From the NCBI GenBank assembly GCA_964035575.1, contig OZ037850.1, positions 186,001-250,000 of the forward strand: a stretch of 64,000 nucleotides of DNA, read 5' to 3'. Positions within the stretch are counted from its first letter, which is position 1. The number at the start of each line of letters is the position of its first letter. The position numbers and the translations under genes were made by a program. This stretch comes from Rhynchopus sp. YZ270_cl-10 (taxonomy: Eukaryota > Euglenozoa > Diplonemea > Diplonemida > Diplonemidae). The notes under the pieces are model-generated. The model was not told where the DNA came from. It worked only from the letters and a program-made list of their open reading frames with translations, and made no database searches. Of the stretch, positions 32,607-43,463 are shown piece by piece.

Positions 32607-33138
32607 GTTTTTCTTTTTCATTCTTTACTTTTGTTTGGCTTTTAGCCTCCCCCCTCCCCCTTTGCCTATTGGTTTTATTTTATTTTATTTTTAGAATTAG
32701 AGTGTACAGCTAGGTAGGACCAGACGTCGTTAACAGCTATGAACCAAAGAGGTTCTCAGTGTCGTCGGCCAAGCCCCTTCACCAAAAAAGACTACAACAA
32801 GAAAACAAACACACAGAAAAAAAAGTAAAAGAATGCCCTTCCTCAGTCCGGAAGTATCACCTCAACCGGTCACACCTGCCGTAAAATAGAGAGAGGTTAC
32901 AGAATACAAAAATTTCGCGAAAAAAAATCAAAAAAAAAAAAAAGAAAATACAACAGCGCACAAAATGTAAATGACTTTCTTTATTTTTTAAAACTAACAC
33001 AGAGGTGTCGCTAATTTCGGGGAAATTTTTGAAAAATCTGAAATCGGGGTGCAAATTTTTTTTTTTACGTGGGGATTTTTTTTCCATCACCAGGGGGCGA
33101 AAAAACAGTGTTTTGTGGCATTTCCGAGCCAATCCCAG

Positions 33139-33850
33139 GCTGTGGTGGGGGATATACGGAAAAATGGACAAACTTTTAGTGACTTAAATTGTCACAAAAT
33201 ATGAACCCATACTCTTAAACATGGGTCATTTTCAGGTCTGAAAACCCAAATTCAGATGAAATTGTGGTGTTTTTGACACTACTGAGAACAGTAGGTAGCG
33301 CCGCAGGCGCACGGTACCCAACTTTTGTATTTTTCTTTTTCCCTTTTCTCTGCGTTCTTTTGCTTGTGCGAGCCGATTGCTCTCCACGGTGGGGTCACAT
33401 GTGTGCGCTAAAATACGCTAAAATACCCTTACTATGAAGTATGAGATTCTCTGGTTTTAGCAAGGAAACCCTTGCAAGCATGTTCCCAGATCACGAAAAA
33501 AGGGGAGGCGTTTTTGGGCGTTTTTGTTGATTGCATCGTCCGATGCGGTGCAATTGCAGAAAGTGATGGGGTCATTTTGGAAAAATGGACGAGTTTTCGG
33601 TATTTAAGTTTTCACCCTATGCATTTTTCGAGACTGTCGATTCTCGTAAACAAGGGTCATGTTCAACTCTGAAAACACAGCTTCAGATGAAATTGTGGTG
33701 TTCTTGACTGAGAACGGTAGCGCCGCAGGCGCACGGTACCCAGCTTTTGTCTTTTTGTCTTTTCCTTTTTCTCTGCGTTCTTTTGATTGCGCGAGCCGAT
33801 TGCTCTCCACGGTGGGGTCACATGTGTGCGCAAAAACACGCTATGGTACC
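33139..33850. repeat. Dispersed repeat R2, tandem pair
   Basis: Two units 420 bp apart (33139-33430 and 33560-33850). Shared landmarks are GAAAAATGGAC, CAGATGAAATTGTGGTGTT, GTAGCGCCGCAGGCGCACGG and CGGTGGGGTCACATGTGTGC. Related pieces lie at 22436-22560 and, inverted, at 29107-29160. No coding capacity. The remaining parts of 30995-34279 outside repeats and the small ORF show nothing recognisable. Confidence 0.65.
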
Positions 33851-34279
33851 TTTACTAAGGAAACCCTGGTTTGCAAAAAAAAAGGGTAAGGCAGGGTAAG
33901 GTAAATCTGGAAATCCCACCAAAAAAAAAATAATCTTCGCGGGGTGAGGGCGGCACCTGGGGATTTTCCCTGACCCCCAAAAACCTCGTTTTTGGAACGT
34001 TCTGACACAACCGAGTTCACGGTGGCCTCTCACTTAAAAAAAGAACAAGTTGTTAACACATTAAACCCACCCTGTATTAGGTGCAAATTTTTTTTTTTCC
34101 TACACAGATTTTACTAGGGGTGCAAATTTTTTTTTGGGTTTTGAAAAAGTCGGGACCCTGGACCCGAATTAGCGACACCCCTGAACTAACATCTCTTGAA
34201 AAAAGATGTTCTCGCATTACCAAATTGCTTTTCTTTACCCCGATCCCGATTCTAAAAAACCCACCCCTGAGCCCTTTTT

Positions 34280-34819
34280 TTACTGTCCACGCCCTCTGCC
34301 TCTTCCCGTACTGTACGGCTGTGATCTGGCAGTTGAGCCCACAGCAACACCCCGACCCCTGCCAACACTCTTGCCTGCGCCTGCTTGTCTCCCCCCTTTG
34401 TGTGCAGATGCCTTCTTTGCGGGTGCGGCACGTCCACGGCCGACCTTCGCCCCTCTCCCCCCTGTCGTCCCAGCACCTTCGGCAGCCACACCCTTCGCCT
34501 TCTTTGCCTTCTTCGCCGGCTCTGCCCCGTCCACAGCAATCTTCTCCTTCTTGAAGGCATCCCACTCCGCACGTTGCGCCTTCTTATCCTCAATCGTCAC
34601 TTCGGTGTCCGCAGGAATAATGGCTTCGCCCGTAACATTGGTCCCCTTGACACGTCCAGCATGCCCCTCGACAGGGACAAGGTCGCATGTGACCGTCAGC
34701 CCTGGCTGGAGTGCCATCCCGCCAATCTCCTCCTTTGTGATGTGCACAATAGAGCCGTCATCTGCCTCAGCGAAGCCGTAGTGCTTGCGCCACATCTTGA
34801 CAGTCGCGATGTGAGTCAT
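34280..34819 (-). CDS. Cold-shock-domain RNA-binding protein, form B2
   Basis: 179 residues from ATG at 34819; the protein is the same as B1 by eye, with only silent base changes found (for example at 34351 against 27811). It has the same cold-shock domain, KKAQRAEWDAFKKEK spacer and RG-rich end. The near-identity contrasts with the diverged A pair and suggests gene conversion or strong constraint on B. Confidence 0.85.
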   Translation of the reverse strand: MTHIATVKMWRKHYGFAEADDGSIVHITKEEIGGMALQPGLTVTCDLVPVEGHAGRVKGTNVTGEAIIPADTEVTIEDKKAQRAEWDAFKKEKIAVDGAEPAKKAKKAKGVAAEGAGTTGGRGAKVGRGRAAPAKKASAHKGGRQAGAGKSVGRGRGVAVGSTARSQPYSTGRGRGRGQ

Positions 34820-35210
34820 TGTGGAAAAAAAAGAAGGATGCGTCCCTGATAACCCCAACCAGGCCTGGAAGGAGAAATGTGACAAAGAGGGTATTAAAAA
34901 TGGCATGCCCCCTTGGCTATGTTCCGGTATGCATAAAAAGACATTTAGCGAGATCCTTTTTTTTTTTTCTATTTCTTTGATACTCTTTTGTCACAGAATA
35001 CCTTCACCCCCCCTCCCCCAATGATAGCTGCATCTGCTTATATCGTGCATTCTGTCCATATTCTAATCACACACATCCATCAGCTAGCAAAACCCAACAG
35101 CTTCATTTACCCCCCCCCCCCCCCACCCCCTCCCTTCCCTTCCCTTCCCTCCAAAAAAAAAGGCTCACCCCGATCACGGGGACCTTTTTTTCCCCCAATT
35201 TTCCCAACAT
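34820..35210. other. Short gap
   Basis: Pyrimidine-rich, with C runs near 35110 and repeated TCCCT. It would hold the 3' end of the membrane-protein transcript and the acceptor for CSD-B2. No gene. Confidence 0.5.
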
Positions 35211-36451
35211 CTAAAACCCTCTTCCGAAGATCCGCCGATGCGCGATCGCTGTGATCACTCCATAGAGGGAGAGCCATGAGTCCTCGGACCCAGAGCTGGC
35301 AAGCAAAAAGTAGAACATGAATAGCGCGGGCATAACGGTGTTAGGGTGCATGCCGAAGACTTTGGAGGCCGGGAAGCGGTTTTTGATTTCCATCGTTGCA
35401 TTTGCAAGAAGGCCCGCTGTCACACCATGTAGGCCAGTGATAGAGTCACCCGTTGTGAAGTGCTGTTGCGGTACAACCGCCCCACCAATATTCATATAAG
35501 CATCCCCCGCAGACCGCCTGCTCAACGCAGCAAACATAAGATACAAAGCACCAGGCACCACAGCAAGAATACCCAACGCACGGACAAAGCCCTTCTCACC
35601 CCCGCCAATGTTTAGTACCTGAAAAAGAAAAAGTTTTTTTTTTCCAAAAGTAACGTTTTTTTTTTGACATACCATATTACCTCCCCAACGCAGAAGCATG
35701 AGATTGATGGCTAAACTGATTGCGCTTGTCTCCAGCAGTGGATGCGTTATTAACTGAAGAGAAGAAGATGAATAAAATGGCTTTATTGTATAAGAAACAG
35801 CCCGAGGGCATTAGCATATTCCCCGCGCAAAGTGCCGAAAGTGGCAATAAAAACTAAGCAAGGTCTTATGGTGGGATCGGAACCCAAATTCCCCGTACTT
35901 CTCTCGTACTTCTCCTCGGGAACTAGGGGAACTAGAAAATTCCGACCGAATTTCCTGTACTTTTCTTGATAAATTGTTGGAGTAGTGTAGTTGACTCGGT
36001 TGTGTTGCCACAGTTGTGCAATCTCCACTGTTTCTTTGTCTGGCTGGTTCTGATTAGATCATAAAAACGTTGATCTGTTTTTACATACCGTATAGATCCT
36101 GCCCTCCTTCATGTTGTCGCTGCTGAGGGAAAAGTGGCGGAAGAACCAATTCCGGCCGCGGCTGTTTGATGTGAGATAGAGCAGGTAGCCCATGAGGAGC
36201 GCGAAGAGCGCGTACGTCACTGGGTTGAAGTACTCGGGGAAGAGCTCCGTGTCTTTGCGGAAGGCCTTCACAAACTCTAGGGGCGATGTGGTGTTATTAT
36301 CCCCTTGGCCACCCTCATTGTACCCTCGCCTTTGCTGCCGCACGGCGCGTTCCTGTGAGATACATGGTGCAGATCTTTGGCGAACAGAAGAAGAAAAAGT
36401 AGACGTCTGCTGACACAATTTCAACCCCCTCACCAACCTCAGATGCTGCAT
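35211..36451 (-). CDS. Rhomboid-like / TMEM115-like membrane protein
   Basis: Three exons: 36089-36451, 35673-35753 and 35211-35618, together 283 residues. Introns of 335 and 54 bp both start GTATGT and end TTCTCTTCAG and TTTTTCAG. The joined protein reads GRIYT-LITHPLLETSAISLA...RWGGNM-VLNIGGGEKG. It has an Arg-rich N-terminus that could target mitochondria, then several hydrophobic segments (NPVTYALFALLMGYLLYL, ALGILAVVPGALYLMFAAL, PALFMFYFLLAS). The TxxTHP and GLHGVTAGLLAN blocks resemble the rhomboid superfamily, especially TMEM115/DUF1751. The serine of the rhomboid GxSG motif is not present, so it is probably not a protease. The start is the first Met after the last plausible acceptor and is tentative. 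Confidence 0.6.
35968..36032. repeat. Dispersed repeat R4, inside an intron
   Basis: GATAAATTGTTGGAGTAGTG continues to GTTGCCACAGTTGTGCAATC. It lies in the 335-bp intron of the rhomboid-like gene. Other copies: 24789, 47234 and 63497. Confidence 0.6.
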
Positions 36452-37752
36452 TTTGTTGTGTAATTCTGTCGAGGGTGATGGAGAGGGAAGAGGGAAAGAG
36501 CAGGGAGTGTGGAAAATGGTATGTGCTAAATGGCATTCATCCGATTATTTGGTTGTTGAAAAGTGCAGGTCGGGTGTTGAAGTTGGTCTACACACAGAAC
36601 TTTTCAGGGAAAAGAAAAAAAAAAGAAAGCGGTCTTGAATTATTAAGCCCTTCTTCGTGTACCTTTGGGGAAAAGCATTCAGAAGAAAAGAGGACTTACC
36701 AATAGAAAGAAAACAAAATAGGGGTTGACAGTCTTCACGCGAAGTAAGTTGCAGGTCCAAATAACACTTTTTCGTCTGGGGAAAGTGAGGTGCTTGCTGT
36801 ACAACGCTGTAACGATGTAAAGAAAAGCTTCACCCAAGAGAGCGAGGTGAGCTGCTTCTGCAGAGACAAAAGCAGACAGGGTACAAACGATGAGTGCTAC
36901 GAGAACAGCAAAAGACAACACTGCAATATGCCGCAAAAACGTGCCGCTGCAAACAAAAAAATGTAGTGCAGAACTCGAAAATTGAGAAAAAAATGACGAA
37001 AGAAAAGTGGAAGCATAGACACATCTCACGACACATCTAAGGAACTAGAGGCACGATGCTGCCTCGTACTGAGTGTACTAGACATAGTTGCCTCTCATGC
37101 TTAGTCACATTTAAAAAAGTGGAATATCATCCCCAACAGGGACTAGCGAGCCAGTGAAAGACCGCTGGGAATCCAGGAAAAAAGTGGAAGAGACATCCAC
37201 AGGGGGAGGAAAAGATGACCTTACGCCTTGTGCTGAGTCACCAAAATACAAAGAGTGTGCAAAACCCAACAGCTTGCAAATAGAGTGTCACAGAAGATGT
37301 GAACGTCAAGAAACGCTGTCTGGGTTCTCCCATCCGCGCGTCAAATTGGGGCAGAAAGTTGGGAAGTAAATACAGGTTTTCACACAGATATCAGAAAAGA
37401 AGGAAATCTGGTAGATGCACGTGACTTACGTTCACATACATCTATAATAAATAGTACGACAAAATCGAGGAAATCCTCAAAGAAGATAGTGTGGTGTACC
37501 ACATACCCCAAAACTGCACTCTCATCCAGTCTCAGCAGTTCCCGTGGATAATCTGTGCCTTGCCAGTACCTTCTTAGTTCGCTCAACATAATAATAATAA
37601 CTAATAACAATAGTAACTCTGATGGATGTCCAAAATACTTGAAGTACCTTTTTTCGGATTTTTTATGGCACTTGAAGGTCAAGTACTTCAAGTATCAAGT
37701 ATTGGGTTTTTTGGGGATCAAGCATTTGATATACTTCATGGAAAATATAAGG

Positions 37753-37848
37753 AAAAAAGGTTTTTCCGTTGATTGCTCAATTACCCTTGGAGGGGGTGAT
37801 TCACGACCGTATCGGAGGAACCATTTCTCCTTTAAGCTACGCTTGTAA
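37753..37848 (-). ncRNA. Candidate small RNA family S1, copy b
   Basis: Minus strand: hairpin near the start (CTTACAAGCGTAG), AGGAG...CCTCC stem, then a stem with AATCACCC pairing to GGGTAATT (one G-T pair), ending in a T run at 37758-37753. Same block as 42804-42898. Confidence 0.45.
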
Positions 37849-38417
37849 GTTAAAAACAATGATAATGTTCAAATTACGAGCCTCAATGCAAAACAAAAAC
37901 AAAAATTAAAATGAAAATGAAAAACAATAACAAAGTAAAAAATCCCTGTTACAGGTATTGGCACCACATGCATTGTTCAGTTCCAAATTACTCGAAGACA
38001 ATAGGTTGTGTGGAAGGCGGTATCTCTTCTCAATTCATTCTGAATAAAATAATAACCCCGATTCCAAAACCATGTTCGAAAAACCATTTTGCCACACATT
38101 GGACACACGAAAAAAGCGAAAGCTTGTAAGATGAGGTCCAAGACGCACATCTCCACAAGACATCGCACTATGTGCAGCCTGCACGGCAGTGGTGTTGTAA
38201 GGATAAGATCAAATGTTCCGTCTGCAGTGCCGTAACGGCAATGCTGTTGTGTTCGGTTCTTCCGTTTCTCTGCCACCTGCTGTGCCCACCCATAGACGAG
38301 GACACAGCACGTGTGCGGAGGTCGGGAAGCAAAGAATAGTGTTCATATTATTTAGTAGCTCAAAAAAGCATTGTGTTCTGTTCGGTGTCGGGCCATCTGG
38401 CCCTTCTGTTCGTGCGT

Positions 38418-41400
38418 CTACACCCGCAATGAGGTGGGTTCCACCGGCTGTTGGTCATCAAGGCACATTGACATCTCGTTATCGAAGAACTCAGTCACAT
38501 GCAGTCTGCCACTCTGCATCTTCATGTGTGCCACAGCAGCACCCGCCACACACATCGCCACAACACCACCAGCAATGCCCAGTGCCCAGTACGGGAAACC
38601 TGCACCTGTGTCGCTTCCGTCAGAATCAGAAGACGCAGCACCACCCTCACGCACAGGAGGTGTCTCTGTCTCAGGTGACGTGGTCTCTGGGATGCCTGGG
38701 TACGCAGTGCGTGGTGCTGTTGTTGTGGGTGCGTCTGTTGCAGGGGCGTCCGTTGCTGGTGCGTCTGTCGCAGCAATGCCTGGGAATGCAGTGCGTGGCG
38801 ACATTGTCGCAGGTGCGTCTGTTGCTGGTGCGTCAGTCATCGGAGCGTCAGTTGCAACAATACCTGGGTACGCAGTGCGTGGTGCTGTCGTCGTGGGTGT
38901 ACCAGTAGTAGAGGCATCCGTCGCAGGTGCCTCAGTCAAAGGAGCATCTGTTGCAGGTGCTGCCGTCGAAGGAGCAGATGTCGGTACTGACGTGGCAGGT
39001 GCGTCTGTTGCAGGAATGCCTGGGTGTGCTGTGGGTGGTGCACTCGTTGCTGGTGCATCTGTCATGGGTGCTGTCGTTGTAGGTGCATCAGTGTCAGGCG
39101 AACTCGTTGCTGGTGCGTCAGTCACAGGTGCACTTGTCGGCACAGCGGTATCAGGAGCCATTGTACTGGGTGCTGATGTGGGTGTGCTTGTTGCAGGAAT
39201 GCCAGGGTGTGCTGTGGGTGGCGCGCTCGTTGCAGGTGCGTCTGTTGCAGGTGCCTGAGTCAAAGGAGCAGTCGTGTCAGGTGCTCCAGTTGCAGGGGCA
39301 CCTGTTTGAGGTGCCTGTGTCAGAGGCGCATCCGTCTTTGGTGCAGTTGTGGAGGGTGCTGCTGTGCTTGGTGCATCTGTCGCTGGTGCTGCAGTGGCAG
39401 GTGCATCTGTCATGGGTGCTGTCGTCACAGGAGCTGTGGTGTCAGGTGCATCAGTGTCAGGCACTCCTGTCGCAGGTGCGTTTGTTGCATCAATACCAGG
39501 GTGTGCTGTCGGTGGTGCAGCTGTTGGTGGTGCGTCTGTTGCAGGTGCACTTGTCGGTGTTGACGTGGGTGTGACCGTGTCAGGTGCGTCTGTTGGTGGT
39601 GCATCCGTCACTGGTGCAGTCGTCGCAGGTGCTCCCGTCATTGGTGCATCTGTCACTGGTGCTTCTGTGTCAGGTGCGTCTGTTGCAGGTGCATCCGTCG
39701 CTGGTGCAGTCGTGGCAGGTGCATCTGTCATTGGTGCGTCTGTTGCAGGTGCACTTGTCGGTGTTGACGTGGGTGTGACCGTGGTAGGTGCGTCTGTTGC
39801 AGGTGCATCCGTCACTGGTGCAGTCGTGGAAGGAGCAACAGTTGGTGGAGCATTCGTTGCTGGTGCCGTAGTTGGTGCTGCCTGTGTGTCACATTTGTCA
39901 ATAGTCATGGACTGACGTCCACGGTTCGGTTCCGCTCCGTGGCTCACCCATGTCGATCCAACTTCGCCAGTTCCCATCGCGAACGCAATACCGAAGGCAG
40001 CACCAAACACAAGTGACTTCGTGCTGCTGACAGGGTCCACGTCGTAAATGTTACGCTGGAACGTGCACGTCAGTGACCCACCTGCTTCTGTCGATGTGCC
40101 AGGAGTTGTCTCAGTGTTGTCCTGTGTTGTGGGTGCTCCAGAGACAGACACCTCAGCGAATCCTTGTGGGATCACGGAAGTCGAGCAGGCAACAATGTTC
40201 AGGCCGTTCATAGTGTCAGGCGTAGCGTCATCAGCAAACCCAAGTGCCGCGAACTGTGGTGAGGAGCCAGAGTTTACAGTGAGAGTGAACTGCACCTGGT
40301 CCTGTCCTGCGTCCTGTCCCACAACGTACGACATCTGAATGTTGCCAAGGTTCACGTTGTTACTTGCGCATGAGGCAACAAAACCAGAACCCTGCATGGA
40401 AGGTGTGTCAGTGTCTGGCGCAACTACAGCAGGAGCATCTGTCGTTCCTTGAGGGGCAGTCGTGGCAGGTGGGTCTGTGGGCCACACAACACCGTTCTCC
40501 TGAAGCTGGCGCCATGCAATCAGGAAGTACTTCTCAAAAAGTGGCAGGTCCTCCTTGAACTCGTCGCAGATGGCAGAAAGACGAGAATCCCGGCGCATCT
40601 GGAAGTCAATGGGGAGCATGACAAAGCGAGGATGCGGACCTCCAAGGTACTGCAGGTCAATCGAATCGTTCATTTGACGAGTCTCGGAAGCAACCCAAGG
40701 ACCATTCATCAAGTTAGTGTAAAAGTCATTTCCCCACTCCAAGTTTGCAAGTGTCCAGTTGCCTTCCTGCCTGCTGATTTCCTGATGCATTGTTCCAAAG
40801 GTGTGTCCACCCATGAGTGCTGTGATTTTGTACAAGGCATCAGGGTCAGTGTCCAGTGAGAATCCCAACTCTGCAAACTTCTCGAAGAAGTACTCCTGTG
40901 TCTCTTTGTGTGGCGCTTCCTCTGCGTTGATGTTCTTCTGTGGCAGACGCATGTCGTCGTTAACACACTTCGTGGACATCTCCTTGTTTGCGAAGTCAGT
41001 CCTTCCAGGGCGGAAGTACAAAGGCGGTGTTCCCATGTACTCCATGGCTGTGTTCCCTGCAAGCTGGTACAGGTCTGCGTACGACACGAAAGGGAACTTG
41101 CTCTTGACCTTCTCCAGTGGTCCCGTTGCCTTGTCAATTCCCTTGTTGTCGTGAAGGTCGGCCTCAGGTGCACCACGCGCACATCCCCCTGTGCTCCCAC
41201 CCACAGGCAGTGCTGCTGGGTTGAACGTCGCACAGCTGTGCCACGCAAGACGCACAAGGAGAGGACGGAAGCCAGGCTCCTGGCTCTCAATCACGTCCAC
41301 AATTGCCTGCACCACGGGAAGGTATTCCGCCTCGTATCCTGCTGCAAGGTCCTGTCCTGGCACCGTGATTGCTGCTGTCGGTGGCGGCGGTGCTGTGGGG

Positions 41401-41465
41401 GTTCCGCCCTGGGCAGCGACAACTGCCATTGTACACGCTGCGATGAGGCATTTCATATTATGCAT
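38418..41465 (-). CDS. Membrane-anchored class I heme peroxidase with DOMON domain (APX-1)
   Basis: 1,015 residues. Start at 41465 because a TTTTCAG acceptor lies 15 bp upstream; the longer frame start lies before that acceptor. Signal peptide MHNMKCLIAACTMAVVAAQ. Residues 35-325 form an ascorbate/cytochrome c-type peroxidase: distal RLAWH (Arg72, Trp75, His76), proximal ALMGGHTFG (His221), the Trp in GNWT (about 237) and LPID. Residues 350-545 resemble a DOMON domain (FAALGFADDATPDTMNGLNI). Next is a 350-residue mucin-like tract of TDAPAT repeats with spaced AYPGI/AHPGI units, then one membrane helix (YWALGIAGGVVAMCVAGAAVA) and a short tail. It should sit at the surface or in a compartment lumen and detoxify peroxide, perhaps passing electrons through DOMON. 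Long plus-strand frames here mirror the repeats. Confidence 0.88.
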   Translation of the reverse strand: MHNMKCLIAACTMAVVAAQGGTPTAPPPPTAAITVPGQDLAAGYEAEYLPVVQAIVDVIESQEPGFRPLLVRLAWHSCATFNPAALPVGGSTGGCARGAPEADLHDNKGIDKATGPLEKVKSKFPFVSYADLYQLAGNTAMEYMGTPPLYFRPGRTDFANKEMSTKCVNDDMRLPQKNINAEEAPHKETQEYFFEKFAELGFSLDTDPDALYKITALMGGHTFGTMHQEISRQEGNWTLANLEWGNDFYTNLMNGPWVASETRQMNDSIDLQYLGGPHPRFVMLPIDFQMRRDSRLSAICDEFKEDLPLFEKYFLIAWRQLQENGVVWPTDPPATTAPQGTTDAPAVVAPDTDTPSMQGSGFVASCASNNVNLGNIQMSYVVGQDAGQDQVQFTLTVNSGSSPQFAALGFADDATPDTMNGLNIVACSTSVIPQGFAEVSVSGAPTTQDNTETTPGTSTEAGGSLTCTFQRNIYDVDPVSSTKSLVFGAAFGIAFAMGTGEVGSTWVSHGAEPNRGRQSMTIDKCDTQAAPTTAPATNAPPTVAPSTTAPVTDAPATDAPTTVTPTSTPTSAPATDAPMTDAPATTAPATDAPATDAPDTEAPVTDAPMTGAPATTAPVTDAPPTDAPDTVTPTSTPTSAPATDAPPTAAPPTAHPGIDATNAPATGVPDTDAPDTTAPVTTAPMTDAPATAAPATDAPSTAAPSTTAPKTDAPLTQAPQTGAPATGAPDTTAPLTQAPATDAPATSAPPTAHPGIPATSTPTSAPSTMAPDTAVPTSAPVTDAPATSSPDTDAPTTTAPMTDAPATSAPPTAHPGIPATDAPATSVPTSAPSTAAPATDAPLTEAPATDASTTGTPTTTAPRTAYPGIVATDAPMTDAPATDAPATMSPRTAFPGIAATDAPATDAPATDAPTTTAPRTAYPGIPETTSPETETPPVREGGAASSDSDGSDTGAGFPYWALGIAGGVVAMCVAGAAVAHMKMQSGRLHVTEFFDNEMSMCLDDQQPVEPTSLRV

Positions 41466-42243
41466 TTGGTATGTGGTATCTGAAAAGTGTTGATGGTGTG
41501 CCATGGGTGTGTGTCTACGTTAGGAGAGGAGCTAAGCCTCTCATTGGTTACAGTTGAGAGAGCAGGGGGGTGGAAAATGGTATGTGTGTTAAATGGCATT
41601 CATCCGATTATTTGGTTGTTGAAAAGTGCAGGTCGGGTGTTGAAGTTGGTCTACATACAGAACTTTTCAGGGAAAAGAGAAAAAAGAAAGCGGTCTTGAA
41701 TTATTAAGCCCTTCTTCGTGTACCTTTGGGGAAAAGCATTCAGAAGAAAAGAGGACTTACCAATAGAAAGAAAACAAAATAGGGGTTGACAGTCCTCGCG
41801 CGAAGTGTGCATGTCAAGTTGCAGGTCCAAATAACACTTTTTCGTCTGCGAAAGTGAAGTACTTGCTTTACAAGGATACAACGATGTAAAGAAAAGCTTC
41901 ACCCAAGAGAGCGAGGTGAGCTGCTTCTGCAGAGACAAAAGCAGACAGGGTACAAACGATGAGTGCTACGAGAACAGCAAAAGACAACACTGCACTATGC
42001 CGCAAAAACGTGCCGCTGCAAACAAAAAAATGTAGTGCAGAACTCGAAAATTGAGAAAAAAATGACGAAAGAAAAGTGGAAGCATAGACACATCTCACGA
42101 CACATCTAAGGAACTAGAGGCACGATGCTGCCTCGTACTGAGTGTACTAGACAGACGCAGCCTAACGTGGGTGGAAGATGAAAAAAAATAAAATGTGTCA
42201 CCAAAATACAAAGCACTTTCCAAAGAAAGTTTCTAAGATGAAC

Positions 42244-42262
42244 CTAAGCCTCTCATGCTTAG
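42244..42262. other. Short hairpin motif R7
   Basis: CTAAGC and GCTTAG flank a 7-nt loop, followed by TCACC. Similar copies at 13853-13867 and 46547-46565 (one mismatch) and weaker ones near 37090 and 52910. Confidence 0.3.
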
Positions 42263-42803
42263 TCACCTTAATTTAAAAAGGTGGAATACCATCCCCAACA
42301 GGGACGAGCGGGCCAGTTAAAGACCGCTGGGAATCCAGGAAAAAAGTGGAACATAGATCCACAGTGGGGAGGGAAGAGATGACCTAAAGCCTTTGTGCTG
42401 AGTCACCAAAATACAGAGAGTGTGCAAAACCCAACAGCTTGCAAATAGAGTGTCACAGAAGATGTGAACGTCAAGAAACGCTGTCTGGGTTCTCCCATCC
42501 GCGTTTCGAATTGGGGCAGAAAGTTGGGAAGTAAAGTGACTGCAGTTGCAGGTTTTCACACAGATATCAGAAAAGAAGGAAATCTGGTAGATGCACGTGA
42601 CTTACGTACAGATACATCTATAATAAATAGTAAGACAAAATCGAGGAAATCCTCAAAGAAGATAGTGTGGTGTACCACATACCCCAAAACTGCACTCTCA
42701 TCCAGTCTCAGCAGTTCCCGTGGATAATCTGTACCTTGCCAGTACCTTCTTAGTTCGCTCAACATAAGCAAAAAAATAGTAACTTTGATAGGAAAGTAAA
42801 AGG

Positions 42804-42898
42804 AAAAAAGGTTTTCCCGTTGATTGCTCAATCACCCCCGAAGGGGTGATTCACGACCGTATCGGAGGAACCATTTCTCCTTTAAGCTACGCTTGTAG
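42804..42898 (-). ncRNA. Candidate small RNA family S1, copy c
   Basis: The best-formed copy. The minus strand has CTAC/GTAG, AGGAG/CTCC and CCG/CGG stems, then a perfect 9-bp stem AATCACCCC-TTCG-GGGGTGATT with the very stable UUCG loop, and ends in TTTTTT. No ORF. I cannot assign it to a known RNA class. Confidence 0.5.
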
Positions 42899-43463
42899 GT
42901 TAAAAAAAGTGATAATGCTCAATACCAAACAAAAAAAACAAAAAAATACAAAAAAAATTTAGAATGAAAAACAATAACAAAGCAAAAAGCCCTGTTACAG
43001 GTATTGGCACCACATGCATTGTTCAGTTCCAAATTACTCGAAGACAATAGGTTGTGTGGAAGGCGATATCTCTTCTCAATTCATTCTGAATAAAATAATA
43101 ACCCCGATTCCAAAACCATGTTCGAAAAACCACTTTGCCACACATTGGACACACGAAAAAAGCGAAAGCTTGTAAGATGAGGTCCAAGACGCACATCTCC
43201 ACAAGACATCGCACTATGTGCAGCCTGCACGGCAGTGGTGTTGTAAGGATAAGATCAAATGTTCCGTCTGCAGTGCCGTAACGGCAATGCTGTTGTGTTC
43301 GGTTCTTCCGTTTCTCTGCCACCTGCTGTGCCCACCCATAGACGAGGACACAGCACGTGTGCGGAGGTCGGGAAGCAAAGAATAGTGTTCATATTATTTA
43401 GTAGCTCAAAAAAGCATTGTGTTCTGTTCGGTGTCGGGCCGTCTGGCCCTTCTGTTCGTGCGT

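Larger units (their letters stand above)
29414..34870. repeat. Cold-shock gene duplication, unit 2
   Basis: Partner of 24890-28330, carrying CSD-A2 and CSD-B2. The extra 2.1 kb at 32120-34240 contains a small GC-rich frame and the R2 tandem repeats. Confidence 0.8.
36511..41481. repeat. 5-kb tandem duplication, unit 1
   Basis: Matches 41569-46347 over its length. It contains the peroxidase gene APX-1, its 3' flank with S1 copy b, and two hydrophobic minus-strand frames (36679-37029 and around 37440-37590) that recur in unit 2 at 41868-42098 and 42600-42770. They may be exons of a small membrane protein, but the base changes between copies do not favour silent sites, so I do not call a gene. 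Confidence 0.85.

Noticed and set aside
35868-35905. tRNA T-arm-like GGGTTCCGATCCC on the minus strand
   Set aside because: The loop does not fit the T-loop rule and no acceptor, D or anticodon arms could be drawn.
36679-37029. Hydrophobic frame repeated at 41868-42098, with a second at 37440-37590 and 42600-42770
   Set aside because: Could be exons of a membrane protein, but changes between the copies include replacements and a frame-altering indel, so conservation reflects recent duplication only.
38371-39258. 295-codon plus-strand frame of GASVAGASV repeats, and its copy at 43573-44253
   Set aside because: Exact antisense of the TDAPAT mucin repeats; the minus frame includes the signal peptide, enzyme and membrane helix.
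41466-41504. Upstream ATG of APX-1 (MAHHQHFSDTTYQ)
   Set aside because: It precedes the TTTTCAG acceptor at 41480 and would hide the signal peptide; APX-2 has no such extension.
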